DNA from: JAQBDA01 sp963709875
GTDB lineage: Bacteria; Chloroflexota; Anaerolineae; Anaerolineales; UBA4823
Direction: 5' to 3'
NCBI GenBank assembly: GCA_963709875.1
Contig: CAVPYB010000012.1
Location: 635,699-699,698 of the forward strand
DNA: 64,000 bases
The position numbers and the translations under genes were made by a program. Below, piece after piece: positions 1 to 7,943 of the stretch (its first letter is position 1; the number at the start of each line of letters is the position of its first letter). The notes under the pieces are model-generated. The model saw nothing but the letters and a program-made list of their open reading frames with translations, searched no databases and had not been told where the DNA came from.

Positions 1-987
1 AATAAGGATTGCCAGATCACGTTCTTCAGCCACGGTGCCGAACGTATCACCGGATGGTCGCGCCAGGAAGTGCTCGAGCGCCGCTGTGATGAGGTATTCC
101 ACCTACCGGAAGAAGAAGCGCCCTTCAGCCAGCACATCCCACCGCCCGGGCAGAAGAACCAGCTCGTCGTCCGGGTCGCCGGCGGGCGGCAGGTCATCCT
201 GGCTATCACCGGCGCACGGCTGAACCCGTCCTCGTCGGATGACTCAGAAGTCGCACTGGTGTTTCGCGACGTCAGTGAAGAGGCCGCCATCCACCACCTG
301 CTGGGCTACTTCATCGCCAATGTGACCCACGAGTTTCGTACACCGCTTTCGGCATTGGCTGCTTCGATAGAGCTGCTCATCGACCAGGCGCCAGATTTGA
401 GCGCCGCGGAGGTCGATGAGCTGCTGAAGTCACTGCATCTCAGCGTACTCAGCTTACAGACCCTGGTGGACAACCTGCTGGAGAGCGCCAGCATCGAGGC
501 CGGGCACTTCCGCATCCGCCCGCGCCCTTACAGTCTTGACCGCATCATCACGGAAGCGGTGCAGACGATGCAGCCACTGGTCGAGAAATACAACCAGCAG
601 ATCGTCGTGGAAGCCCACGATGATCTGCCCCTGGTGCACGCCGACCCGCGCCGGGTCGTTCAGGTGTTGGTCAACCTGATCTCGAATGCCAACAAGTATG
701 GACCGGATAGCGCGAATATCAGCATCCAGGCGACCAATAAGGGTAAAATAGTGCAGGTCCAGGTGGCAGATCGCGGCCCTGGCATCGACAGCCAGCACAG
801 GGATCTGCTGTTCCAGCGTTTTGAGTATCCGGCTGCCACCAGCAGCCAGAGCAGGGTCGGCGCCGGGTTAGGTCTGTCGGTGGTTAAAGCAATCATCGAA
901 GCGCACGGCGGCGAGGTTGGCGTCAGCGACCGCACGGGGGGCGGCTCGATATTCTGGTTCACACTGCCGATGTCAAAGGAAACATGA
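1..987 (+). CDS. PAS-domain sensor histidine kinase, 5' end cut by window edge
   Basis: The frame is open from base 1, so the gene starts upstream; 328 residues are visible. The first 80 or so resemble a PAS domain (TGWSRQEVLERRCDEVF). The kinase core follows: H-box ANVTHEFRTPL with the phosphoaccepting His near visible residue 110, N-box NLISNANKYG near 224, and G-boxes DRGPGID and GAGLGLSVV near 258-290. No membrane segment is visible, so the part seen is cytoplasmic. It overlaps the next gene by ATGA and the two form a two-component pair. The GTG at 70 is only an internal in-frame start. The signal sensed cannot be told from the sequence. Confidence 0.93.
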   Translation, partial: NKDCQITFFSHGAERITGWSRQEVLERRCDEVFHLPEEEAPFSQHIPPPGQKNQLVVRVAGGRQVILAITGARLNPSSSDDSEVALVFRDVSEEAAIHHLLGYFIANVTHEFRTPLSALAASIELLIDQAPDLSAAEVDELLKSLHLSVLSLQTLVDNLLESASIEAGHFRIRPRPYSLDRIITEAVQTMQPLVEKYNQQIVVEAHDDLPLVHADPRRVVQVLVNLISNANKYGPDSANISIQATNKGKIVQVQVADRGPGIDSQHRDLLFQRFEYPAATSSQSRVGAGLGLSVVKAIIEAHGGEVGVSDRTGGGSIFWFTLPMSKET

Positions 988-1664
988 AAGTCTTGATTGT
1001 AGATGACGACCGGGTGCTGGCTGATGTAGTAGCCTTTGCCCTGCGCCGGGAAGGCTTCCAGGTCGTACAGGCGTACGATGGCCTGTCTGCCTTACAGCGC
1101 TGGTCGGAAGAAAACCCGGATTTAATCATTCTGGACGTCAACCTGCCAAAGATGGATGGCTTCGCAGTCTGCCAGCGCATCCGCCGCGAGTCGGATACCC
1201 CGATCATCATGCTGACTGTACGCAGCGAAGACGAGGACGTCGTCCACGGGCTGGACCTGGGCGCCGATGACTATATGCCCAAGCCATTCAGCCCACGCCA
1301 GCTGGTCGCCAGGGCGAACGCGGTGCTGCGCCGTTCCGGGCAGGTACCCATCCAGGGTCCGCGCAAAGTGGGTTATCTGCAGCTATCGCCCAGCCGGCGG
1401 GAAGTACGCATCCAAGGTGGGGACGCAGTCTCGCTAACCCCACTGGAAGGTCGCATGCTGGATTATCTGATGGTCAATGCCGGTCAGGTGCTTACCTACG
1501 AGTCATTAATTGACCATGTCTGGGGTCCTCAAGGCGCGGACCGCGACATGCTGCGCCAGCTCATCCGCCGGCTGCGCGGCAAGATCGAGCCCGACTCCGC
1601 CAACCCACGCTATATCCTCACTACCCCCGGTCTGGGCTACTCCCTGGAGGCTGAAGAACCGTAA
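984..1664 (+). CDS. OmpR/PhoB-family response regulator
   Basis: 226 residues, start codon overlapping the kinase stop (ATGA), so translationally coupled. The N-terminal receiver has the acidic pocket at D7-D9, phosphoacceptor D51 (ILDVNLPKMDG), T78 and K100 (YMPKPF). The C-terminal half is a winged helix (SLTPLEGRMLDYL, DMLRQLIRRLRGKIE, GLGYSLE) typical of the OmpR/PhoB class, which binds tandem direct repeats. An array of such repeats lies directly downstream at 1735-1777, ahead of the HEAT-repeat/hydrogenase operon. I infer, without proof, that this regulator may act there. Confidence 0.95.
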   Translation: MKVLIVDDDRVLADVVAFALRREGFQVVQAYDGLSALQRWSEENPDLIILDVNLPKMDGFAVCQRIRRESDTPIIMLTVRSEDEDVVHGLDLGADDYMPKPFSPRQLVARANAVLRRSGQVPIQGPRKVGYLQLSPSRREVRIQGGDAVSLTPLEGRMLDYLMVNAGQVLTYESLIDHVWGPQGADRDMLRQLIRRLRGKIEPDSANPRYILTTPGLGYSLEAEEP

Positions 1665-1693
1665 TTCCTAGCATCGATCCACCGGTCACCTGT

Positions 1694-1736
1694 AAAACAG
1701 TTCCGGCGAGCACAGCTGCTTGCCGGAACTGTTTTG
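1694..1736 (+). terminator. Intrinsic terminator after the two-component pair
   Basis: A 14-bp perfect inverted repeat, arms 1694-1707 and 1722-1735 (AAAACAGTTCCGGC and its complement), with a 14-nt loop that contains a further AGCA/TGCT pairing. The 3' arm ends in TTTT. It lies 30 nt past the regulator stop and, because the arms carry A-runs and T-runs, may work in both directions. Confidence 0.85.
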
Positions 1737-1777
1737 TCACAGGACTGTCACGACGATATCACGAAGTATGTCACAGG
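1735..1777. promoter_or_regulatory. Four phased TGTCAC-like direct repeats (candidate regulator array)
   Basis: Hexamers TGTCAC at 1735, TGTCAC at 1746, TATCAC at 1757 and TGTCAC at 1769 are spaced 11, 11 and 12 bp. The first and last share TGTCACAGG. One-turn spacing of direct repeats is how OmpR/PhoB-type dimers sit on DNA. The array is about 120-160 bp upstream of the HEAT-repeat gene and overlaps the end of the preceding terminator. Confidence 0.5.
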
Positions 1778-1896
1778 CATCCGGTAAAGTGAAGCTGCTG
1801 CGGGTAGCTCCGTTGGCTGCCCGCGCCTGGGAGTATCTTTCCACCAGAAATCAACCTGCCGCGCGCTGAAAAAGTGCGTACCTGCTGGAGGTTGAA

Positions 1897-2841
1897 ATGG
1901 TGATCATCAATGAAGTAGATTATCGTCACCCTCTCGAAGTGAACCTGCTCAAGCAGGCTATGGTTGGAGACAACCTGTCCGTCAATAGAATAACCCTCTA
2001 CCTGAGCTCAGCCAACCCCACTCTGCGCCAGGCGATGCAGGAATCCATCCATGACGCTGCCGGAGAGAATCTCTGGCAGCACCTGCTTAACTGTTTGGCG
2101 ATCCACTGTTGGGAAGGAAGTCAGCGGATCGACCGCAACCTTGACCAGGAGGCATTACAGAGACTGGACCAGGCGATCTCTGAAGTCTTCAGCCAGGATG
2201 TATACACCTGGGAGATCGCGGCCAAAGAGGCTGTGCTGCAGGATGGGTTGAGCAGCCCGCGTCTCGAAGTCCGCTATGCAGCAGCCTGCCTGCTCGGACT
2301 GCGCGGCGACCGCACAATGATCCTCATTCTGGAAGAGATCTTGGATACTGCAGTGAAGAGCTGGAAGGTGCGCGCTATCCAGGCTCTCGCCTGCATCGAA
2401 GGGGAACGCAGTGGGCGCGTATTGATTAAAGCGCTGGCCATGGACCGCGGCACCCTGCACAACGCCGCCAAAAGAGCCCTGTTCGATCTCGGACCGATCG
2501 TGGAGAAAAGCTGGGTGGAGGCGCTGAATCATCCAGACAGCCACATCCGCTGGCATGCCGCTAGAAACTTGAGCGACCCGACCGATCTGCGCTCGATGGA
2601 GACCCTGGCGGAAGGGTTGATGGATGAAAACCGTGAAGTGCGTTGGGCTTCTGCCGACACATTAGCCCGCATTGGCCCGCCTGGGGTGCCCGCCACGCTG
2701 GCAGTCATCTGCCGCTCAGAGCTATCCAACCACACCCGCCAGGCAGCTTACCACGCCTTGCATGGAGTTCTACTCACGGCGCCTGCGGGAGCGCATGAAA
2801 CCTCTGCTGGAAGCCCTGCAGAGTTCAGCCACCAGCAGTGA
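1897..2841 (+). CDS. HEAT-repeat protein, first gene before the hydrogenase operon
   Basis: 314 residues as read; GGAGG lies 7 nt before the ATG. From about residue 95 the protein is a run of roughly 30-residue helical repeats typical of HEAT/PBS-lyase proteins (SPRLEVRYAAACLLG, SWKVRAIQALACIEG, SHIRWHAARNLSD, NREVRWASADTLARIG). No catalytic motif is seen; a scaffold or protein-binding role is an inference. The last ~20 residues (LLTAPAGAHETS...) look wrong. Dropping one base near 2770 gives YSRRLRERMKPLLEAL...LLEEWERG ending at 2890, a helical tail that fits a HEAT protein far better. I think the true end is 2890 and that a single-base insertion is present. Confidence 0.8.
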   Translation: MVIINEVDYRHPLEVNLLKQAMVGDNLSVNRITLYLSSANPTLRQAMQESIHDAAGENLWQHLLNCLAIHCWEGSQRIDRNLDQEALQRLDQAISEVFSQDVYTWEIAAKEAVLQDGLSSPRLEVRYAAACLLGLRGDRTMILILEEILDTAVKSWKVRAIQALACIEGERSGRVLIKALAMDRGTLHNAAKRALFDLGPIVEKSWVEALNHPDSHIRWHAARNLSDPTDLRSMETLAEGLMDENREVRWASADTLARIGPPGVPATLAVICRSELSNHTRQAAYHALHGVLLTAPAGAHETSAGSPAEFSHQQ

Positions 2842-3036
2842 AGCTCCCGGCATAGCCTGCCGCCTGCTGGAGGAATGGGAGCGCGGCTGATAACCGCCGC
2901 AGAGGTCCACGGAACTGATCGCACAGTCAGCGACCCGTTCCACCTGACTTAAAAGACAGCGCTCGCCAGACGAAAACCAGCTGGTTATTACGAGGTGCAG
3001 CGTGAAATCAAATAGAAAAGGAGATAGATCTTCCAC

Positions 3037-4083
3037 ATGAGCCTACACATTCTAAAAAAAGAAGATCTGACCGAGTTTCTCGCCAAACTGCTGCCGGATT
3101 ATCGCGTTGCCGGTCCGGTAAAGGAAAATGGTGGTTATGCTTTCCAGGCGATCAGCAGCCCGGCTGACCTGGAGTTGGGCTATACCACCACCATCTTGCC
3201 GCCCAAGAAATTCCTGCTCCCGACCCGGGAAGTGCTGTTCAAATTCGACAACAGCAACGGCGGTGAGATCGAGCCGTCGCCGCCTGCCATACCGACGATC
3301 ATATTCGGCATGCATACCTGCGACGTGCACGCAGTACAACTGCTCGATCAAGTATTTTCTGCGGGTCATACCGACCCTAATTACGTCGACCGACGCAACC
3401 AGACCCTGATCGTCAGCGTGGAGTGCCTTTCCCCATGCGATGAGCACAGCTTCTGCAAAAGCATGGGGACGCTGAGCGCTGATGAAGGCTATGACCTGCA
3501 CCTGACCGATCTGGGCGACGCGTATGCCGTCGATATCGGCACACAGGCGGGACAGCAGCTTCTGGAGAAATACGCCCAGACCAGCACGGCAACAGCCGAC
3601 AATGTCCAGCGCCTTAACAACGTGCTGGGAGAGAAATGGCCCCGGTTCCCCTACCGGTTGGATTTCGATGTCAGCGACCTGCCTTCCCTGCTCAATATGA
3701 CGATGAAGAGCCCGCTGTGGAATGAGCTGGGCGAACGCTGCCTGGCATGTGCCGCCTGCACCAACGTCTGCCCGACCTGTTTCTGCTTCGATGTGAAGGA
3801 CGAGGTCGAGTTGGATCTGCGCCGTGGTCAGCGGGTACGTGCCTGGGACTCCTGCCAGCTGGACGAGTTTGCCACGGTGACCGGGGGGCATAACTTCAGG
3901 ACCAGCCGGGCACTGCGCCAGCGGCACCGATTCATGCGCAAAGGGAAATATATCCTGGAGGCACACAACTACCTTGGCTGCGTGGGCTGCGGACGCTGTG
4001 CCCAGGCTTGTCTGGTAGATATCACTCCGGTGGGTGTTTTCAACGAGCTCCACCGCCAGCTGGAAGTTGAGGGTCGACTATGA
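3037..4083 (+). CDS. hydB: Group 3b [NiFe] hydrogenase (sulfhydrogenase) beta subunit, 4Fe-4S protein
   Basis: 348 residues; the start follows AAGGAG. Two [4Fe-4S] motifs lie in the C-terminal third: C235-x2-C238-x2-C241-x3-C245 and C315-x2-C318-x2-C321-x3-C325. This matches the sulfhydrogenase beta subunit / anaerobic sulfite reductase A family, which carries electrons between the flavin subunit and the hydrogenase small subunit. The following genes occur in the archaeal sulfhydrogenase order (beta, gamma, delta, alpha), and the stop overlaps the next start. The product is expected to be cytoplasmic. Confidence 0.9.
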   Translation: MSLHILKKEDLTEFLAKLLPDYRVAGPVKENGGYAFQAISSPADLELGYTTTILPPKKFLLPTREVLFKFDNSNGGEIEPSPPAIPTIIFGMHTCDVHAVQLLDQVFSAGHTDPNYVDRRNQTLIVSVECLSPCDEHSFCKSMGTLSADEGYDLHLTDLGDAYAVDIGTQAGQQLLEKYAQTSTATADNVQRLNNVLGEKWPRFPYRLDFDVSDLPSLLNMTMKSPLWNELGERCLACAACTNVCPTCFCFDVKDEVELDLRRGQRVRAWDSCQLDEFATVTGGHNFRTSRALRQRHRFMRKGKYILEAHNYLGCVGCGRCAQACLVDITPVGVFNELHRQLEVEGRL

Positions 4084-4949
4084 TCATCGCTGCATCTCAC
4101 CCTACGATTGCCGAACCATCGCTTGATGAACGGCAGCTCTACCTGCCGACCTTTGTAAAAATACTGGATATCAAGCCGATCACCGAGCTTGAAAAAGTGT
4201 TCACCTTCGAACTGCCCAACGGCAGACCGCTCGGTCACCGCCCCGGCCAGTTCGTCGAGGTTTCCGTTCTGGGAGTAGGCGAAGCGCCGATCAGCATCAG
4301 CAGCTCGCCCAGCCGCAGCAGTAAGAGTTTTGAGCTTTGCGTGCGCCGGGTTGGTGATGTAACCAGCGCGCTGCACAGCCTGAAGCCCGGCGATAGAGTC
4401 GGCATTCGCGGCCCATTTGGACGCGGTTTCCCGTTCGAGAAGTTCCGCGGCAAAGACCTGCTGTTCGCCCCAGGCGGGCTCGGTCTGGCTCCGCTGCGCT
4501 CGCTGATCAACCAGGTCATCGATGAACGCGCCATGTTCGGGCGGGTTGTCATCCTCTATGGCGCACGCAACCCAGACGAACTGCTCTTCAAGGACGAGCT
4601 GGAAATATGGGAAGAAATGCAGGACGTAGAGCTGTACCTCACGGTTGACCGCGGAGACGATAACTGGACCGGCAACACAGGTGTAATCACCACCCTGTTC
4701 CGGCATATCTCGGTATACCCGCGCAATACTGTGGCTGCCACCTGCGGCCCGCCGATCATGTACCGCTTCGTGCTGATGGAACTGTTCGGGAAAGGCATAT
4801 CGGAAGGCAATATCTGGCTGTCCCTGGAGCGGCGCATGAAATGCGGCGTAGGCAAGTGCGGTCACTGCCAGATCAATAATGTCTACGCCTGCCAGTCCGG
4901 TCCCGTATTCTCTTATAAGGAAATCAAAGGACTTGAGGAAGCACTATGA
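4080..4949 (+). CDS. hydG: Group 3b hydrogenase gamma subunit, FAD/NAD(P)-binding [2Fe-2S] reductase
   Basis: 289 residues, ATGA overlap with the gene before. It has a ferredoxin-reductase-like flavin domain (GHRPGQFVEVSV, ISISSSPSR), a nucleotide-binding half (FAPGGLGLAPLRSLI, ILYGARNPDELLF, CGPPIMYRF) and a C-terminal [2Fe-2S] site with C255, C260, C263 and C271. This is the dihydroorotate-dehydrogenase electron-transfer-subunit fold used by sulfhydrogenases to exchange electrons with NADP(H). Choice of NADP over NAD rests on the family and is not shown directly. Confidence 0.92.
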   Translation: MIIAASHPTIAEPSLDERQLYLPTFVKILDIKPITELEKVFTFELPNGRPLGHRPGQFVEVSVLGVGEAPISISSSPSRSSKSFELCVRRVGDVTSALHSLKPGDRVGIRGPFGRGFPFEKFRGKDLLFAPGGLGLAPLRSLINQVIDERAMFGRVVILYGARNPDELLFKDELEIWEEMQDVELYLTVDRGDDNWTGNTGVITTLFRHISVYPRNTVAATCGPPIMYRFVLMELFGKGISEGNIWLSLERRMKCGVGKCGHCQINNVYACQSGPVFSYKEIKGLEEAL

Positions 4950-5725
4950 GCCAGAACAACAAACCCAAGATTGCATTCTTTGACTTCACCAGTTGCGAAG
5001 GCTGCCAGCTTACCGTTATCGATTCGCTGCAAACTCACCCCGAGCTGCTGGATGTGGTGAACATCGTCCAGTTTCGCGAGGCAATGACCGAGAAAGGCGA
5101 GGATTACCAGGTAGCATTCATCGAGGGCTCGTGCACCCGCGAAAGCGATGAGGCGCGCTTGAAAGCGATCCGCCAGCAAGCAGCCGTGGTCGTCGCCCTG
5201 GGTACATGCGCCCACCTTGGTGGAGTCAACACGCTGAAAAGCCTGCACCCACTGCCGGAAGTGCGCCGCTATGTCTACGGGGACAAAGCCGAGTGGTATG
5301 AGACCTACGACGCACGCCCCATCGATGCCGTCATCCCGGTTGATTTTGCCATCCCGGGCTGCCCGATAGACCGCAACGAGTTTATCAGTGTAGTGAAAGC
5401 GCTGCTGCTGGGCAAGAAACCCCCCATTCCTGACTACCCGCTCTGCGTTGAGTGCAAGCTCAAAGAGAATGTCTGCTTGTTTACTCGCGGTCTGGTCTGC
5501 CTGGGGCCGGTCACTCGCGCCGGCTGCGATGCCATCTGCCCAACCTACGGACAATCTTGCGAAGCCTGCCGTGGGTTCATCAGCAATCCGAATGACACCT
5601 CGATGCGCAACCTGCTGGCCGAACACGATATGAGCGTGGATGAAATCACGACTATGTATACCATGTTCACCGCCTACCAGGTGCGCGAGAAATTGATGCA
5701 GGCTGAGAGCGCCTCGGGAAGGTAA
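4946..5725 (+). CDS. hydD: Group 3b [NiFe] hydrogenase small (delta) subunit
   Basis: 259 residues, ATGA overlap with hydG. It belongs to the 20-kDa NADH:ubiquinone-oxidoreductase/hydrogenase small subunit family. The proximal cluster motif CEGCQ (C17, C20) is at the N terminus, GTCAHLGG and AIPGCPIDRNEF follow, and more cysteines lie in the C-terminal half (CVECKLKENVC, CDAICPTYGQSCEACRG). There is no twin-arginine signal or membrane anchor, which fits a soluble cytoplasmic enzyme. It partners the large subunit directly downstream. Confidence 0.94.
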   Translation: MSQNNKPKIAFFDFTSCEGCQLTVIDSLQTHPELLDVVNIVQFREAMTEKGEDYQVAFIEGSCTRESDEARLKAIRQQAAVVVALGTCAHLGGVNTLKSLHPLPEVRRYVYGDKAEWYETYDARPIDAVIPVDFAIPGCPIDRNEFISVVKALLLGKKPPIPDYPLCVECKLKENVCLFTRGLVCLGPVTRAGCDAICPTYGQSCEACRGFISNPNDTSMRNLLAEHDMSVDEITTMYTMFTAYQVREKLMQAESASGR

Positions 5726-5731
5726 ATAACT

Positions 5732-7018
5732 ATGAGCAAAAGGATAGACGTACATCACGTTACCCGTGTTGAAGGTCACGGCAATATCGTTGTAGAGATC
5801 GCCGACAGCCAGTTGAAGGAGTGCCGCTTCGACGTGGTCGAGACACCGCGTTTCTTCGAAGCCATGCTGCGCGGCCGGCCTTATCTCGAAGCATCGCACA
5901 TCACCAGCCGCATCTGCGGTATCTGCGCCACCGGTCATGCCACCACATCGCTGCGCGCCAGTGAAAACGCCCTGGGCATACAGCCAACCCGCCAGACCGA
6001 GCTGCTGCGCAAGCTCTCCTTCCATGGAGAGATCCTGGACAGCCACATCCTGCATGTATACATGCTGGTGGCGCCCGACTTTCTGGGCGTCGGCAGCGTT
6101 ATCCCGCTGGCCGGCACCCACCCGGAAGTCGTGCTGCGTGCACTGCGGATGAAGAAGCTCTCCGGAGATATCTGCGCCGTGGTGACCGGGAGACACACCC
6201 ACCCCATCGCAATGACCGTCGGCGGCTTTACCCACTTCCCCAAAAACAGCGAGCTGAAGGATCTGCGCCAGCAGCTGGAGGCAGCCCGTGCGGATGTCGA
6301 TGCCACGGTCGAGTTATGCGCGACCCTGCCCTGGCCGCAGTTCGAGCGCGACACCGAATATATCTCGCTCACCCGCCCAGATGAGTACGCCTTCATCGAT
6401 GGCGAGATTATCAGCAGCGATGGGGCACGCTTGCCCATTGACAGCTACCAGCAGGTCACGAACGAATATATGGTGCCCCACTCGAGCGCCAAGTTCACCC
6501 GCTTCCAGCGTGATTCATATATGGTCGGCGCTCTGGCGCGCTTTAACAACAATTTCGAACAGCTTCATCCACGCGCCAAAGCTGCAGCAGCCGCCCTCGG
6601 CATGCAGCCCAAAGTCACTAACCCTTATCTGAACACCGCAGCTCAGGTGGTCGAGATCGTACACTGTGTGGAAGATTCGATCAAGATCATCGACCAGCTG
6701 CTCGAAAAAGGTGTCGCCCCTGAAGACCCGGTCCCGCCGTCTACAGCGGGCGGGGAAGGCGTGGGGGCGTGCGAGGTGCCGCGCGGCATCCTCTTCCACC
6801 ACTACTCGATCGGCGAAGATGGCAAGATGACCGGGGCAAACTGCATCATACCCACCAACCAGAATATTGCCAACCTCGAAGGTGATATGAAATCATTGGT
6901 ACCGCAGATCATGGACAAACCTACCGAAGCCATGCAGCTGGACCTGGAGATGTTGGTGCGGGCTTACGACCCGTGTATATCCTGCTCGGTCCACCTGACG
7001 AAGGTAGTGCGCCCTTGA
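5732..7018 (+). CDS. hydA: Group 3b [NiFe] hydrogenase large (alpha) subunit
   Basis: 428 residues. Both nickel-ligand motifs are intact: L1 RICGICATGH (C62, C65) and L2 DPCISCSVH (C415, C418, H421). A seven-residue tail follows H421, the usual place for cleavage by a maturation protease once Ni-Fe is inserted; a gene for such a protease comes next. All ligands are Cys, with no selenocysteine. With HydBGD it would interconvert H2 and protons at the expense of NADP(H); sulfhydrogenases can also reduce sulfur or polysulfide in vitro. Confidence 0.95.
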   Translation: MSKRIDVHHVTRVEGHGNIVVEIADSQLKECRFDVVETPRFFEAMLRGRPYLEASHITSRICGICATGHATTSLRASENALGIQPTRQTELLRKLSFHGEILDSHILHVYMLVAPDFLGVGSVIPLAGTHPEVVLRALRMKKLSGDICAVVTGRHTHPIAMTVGGFTHFPKNSELKDLRQQLEAARADVDATVELCATLPWPQFERDTEYISLTRPDEYAFIDGEIISSDGARLPIDSYQQVTNEYMVPHSSAKFTRFQRDSYMVGALARFNNNFEQLHPRAKAAAAALGMQPKVTNPYLNTAAQVVEIVHCVEDSIKIIDQLLEKGVAPEDPVPPSTAGGEGVGACEVPRGILFHHYSIGEDGKMTGANCIIPTNQNIANLEGDMKSLVPQIMDKPTEAMQLDLEMLVRAYDPCISCSVHLTKVVRP

Positions 7019-7503
7019 CGACAAACAGCAGCCCCGTGGGCAGGGACCATACCCTGGTGATCGGCATAGGCAACCTATTGTGCCGTGATGATGGTCTGGG
7101 CGTGCGCGTGGCTGAGATGCTGGCAAACGAAGACCTGCCTACCGGGGTACAGGTGCGCGAGCTGGGCACGCCCGGTTGGGGGTTGGTCAACCACTTCCAG
7201 GGCTGGCGGCGCGTCTTCCTGATCGACGCGGTCGAGATGGGTGAAGAACCAGGCGCGTGTCATCGCCTGGAAGCCAGCCAGGCACAGTTCATACCCGCCA
7301 ACCAGTCGATCTCGCTGCACGAGCCCGGTCTGGCGGACAGCCTGGCCCTTGCTCAGGCGCTCAACCTGATGCCGGATGAGGTCGTACTCTTCGGCGTTGA
7401 ACCCGCTACCACCGAGCCGGGCGATGAAATGAGCCCGCAAGTAAAGAATGCGATTCCTTCTATCGTAGAAACCATCAGACAAGAATTATGGAAAACAACA
7501 TGA
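7015..7503 (+). CDS. Hydrogenase maturation protease (HyaD/HycI family)
   Basis: 162 residues from the TTG at 7015, whose TG overlaps the hydA stop (TTGA). An earlier in-frame GTG at 6973 lies inside hydA and the GTG at 7036 is also possible; I prefer 7015 because homologues start just before VIGIGNLL. Nickel-sensing residues of the family are visible: GIGNLLCRDDGLG, the Asp in FLIDAVEMG and the His in SLHEPGLAD. It should clip the C-terminal tail of HydA. Its end overlaps the next gene. Confidence 0.88.
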   Translation: MTTNSSPVGRDHTLVIGIGNLLCRDDGLGVRVAEMLANEDLPTGVQVRELGTPGWGLVNHFQGWRRVFLIDAVEMGEEPGACHRLEASQAQFIPANQSISLHEPGLADSLALAQALNLMPDEVVLFGVEPATTEPGDEMSPQVKNAIPSIVETIRQELWKTT

Positions 7504-7901
7504 ACTCAAAACGGATCCTGCTCGTCGATGACGACCCTGACCTGCGCCTGGCACTGCGCTTGCCACTGGAATCAGCTGGTTATTCCGTCTCAGAGGCGGA
7601 AAGCACCTCAGCCGGCAAAGAAGCCGTCAAACAGGTTGACCCAGACCTGATCATACTGGATGTGATGATGGATACGACCACGGCTGGGTTCCAATTTGCT
7701 CTGGATATGCACAACGCCGATCCTGACTCGGAATTCACCAAATATCGTGAGGTGCCGATCATCATGCTGACGGCCATCCACTCCACGACTCCCCTGCGCT
7801 TCGCGCCTGATGACGATTATCTGCCAGTCCAGACCTTCCTCGAGAAGCCTGTCGATCCGGACGTTCTGCTGGCAAAAGTGCGCGAGATGCTCGGAGGTTG
7901 A
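7500..7901 (+). CDS. Stand-alone response-regulator receiver protein
   Basis: 133 residues from the ATG that forms ATGA with the protease stop; an in-frame ATG at 7488 would add four residues. It is a receiver domain only: LLVDDDPD acidic pocket, phosphoacceptor D54 in LIILDVMMD, IIMLTAIHS and K in FLEKPVDPD. There is no output domain, so it would act through protein contacts or phosphotransfer. It sits between the hydrogenase genes and a membrane histidine kinase 43 bp downstream, its likely partner. Confidence 0.9.
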   Translation: MNSKRILLVDDDPDLRLALRLPLESAGYSVSEAESTSAGKEAVKQVDPDLIILDVMMDTTTAGFQFALDMHNADPDSEFTKYREVPIIMLTAIHSTTPLRFAPDDDYLPVQTFLEKPVDPDVLLAKVREMLGG

Positions 7902-7943
7902 TGGCGTTAGTATTTCTGGAACTGAACAAGTCCGGAAAGTGAG

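Noticed and set aside
3052..4053. 333-codon open frame on the minus strand
   Set aside because: It lies opposite hydB, which has intact cluster motifs and coupling to its neighbours. The minus-strand product has no recognisable domain; long shadow frames are common at this GC content.
4913..6235. 440-codon open frame on the minus strand
   Set aside because: Shadow of hydD and hydA; no motif or ribosome site.
5732..7018. Possibility that the hydrogenase is a membrane-bound or uptake enzyme
   Set aside because: No twin-arginine signal on the small subunit and no cytochrome b gene; hydBGDA order and the NAD(P)-type gamma subunit indicate group 3b.
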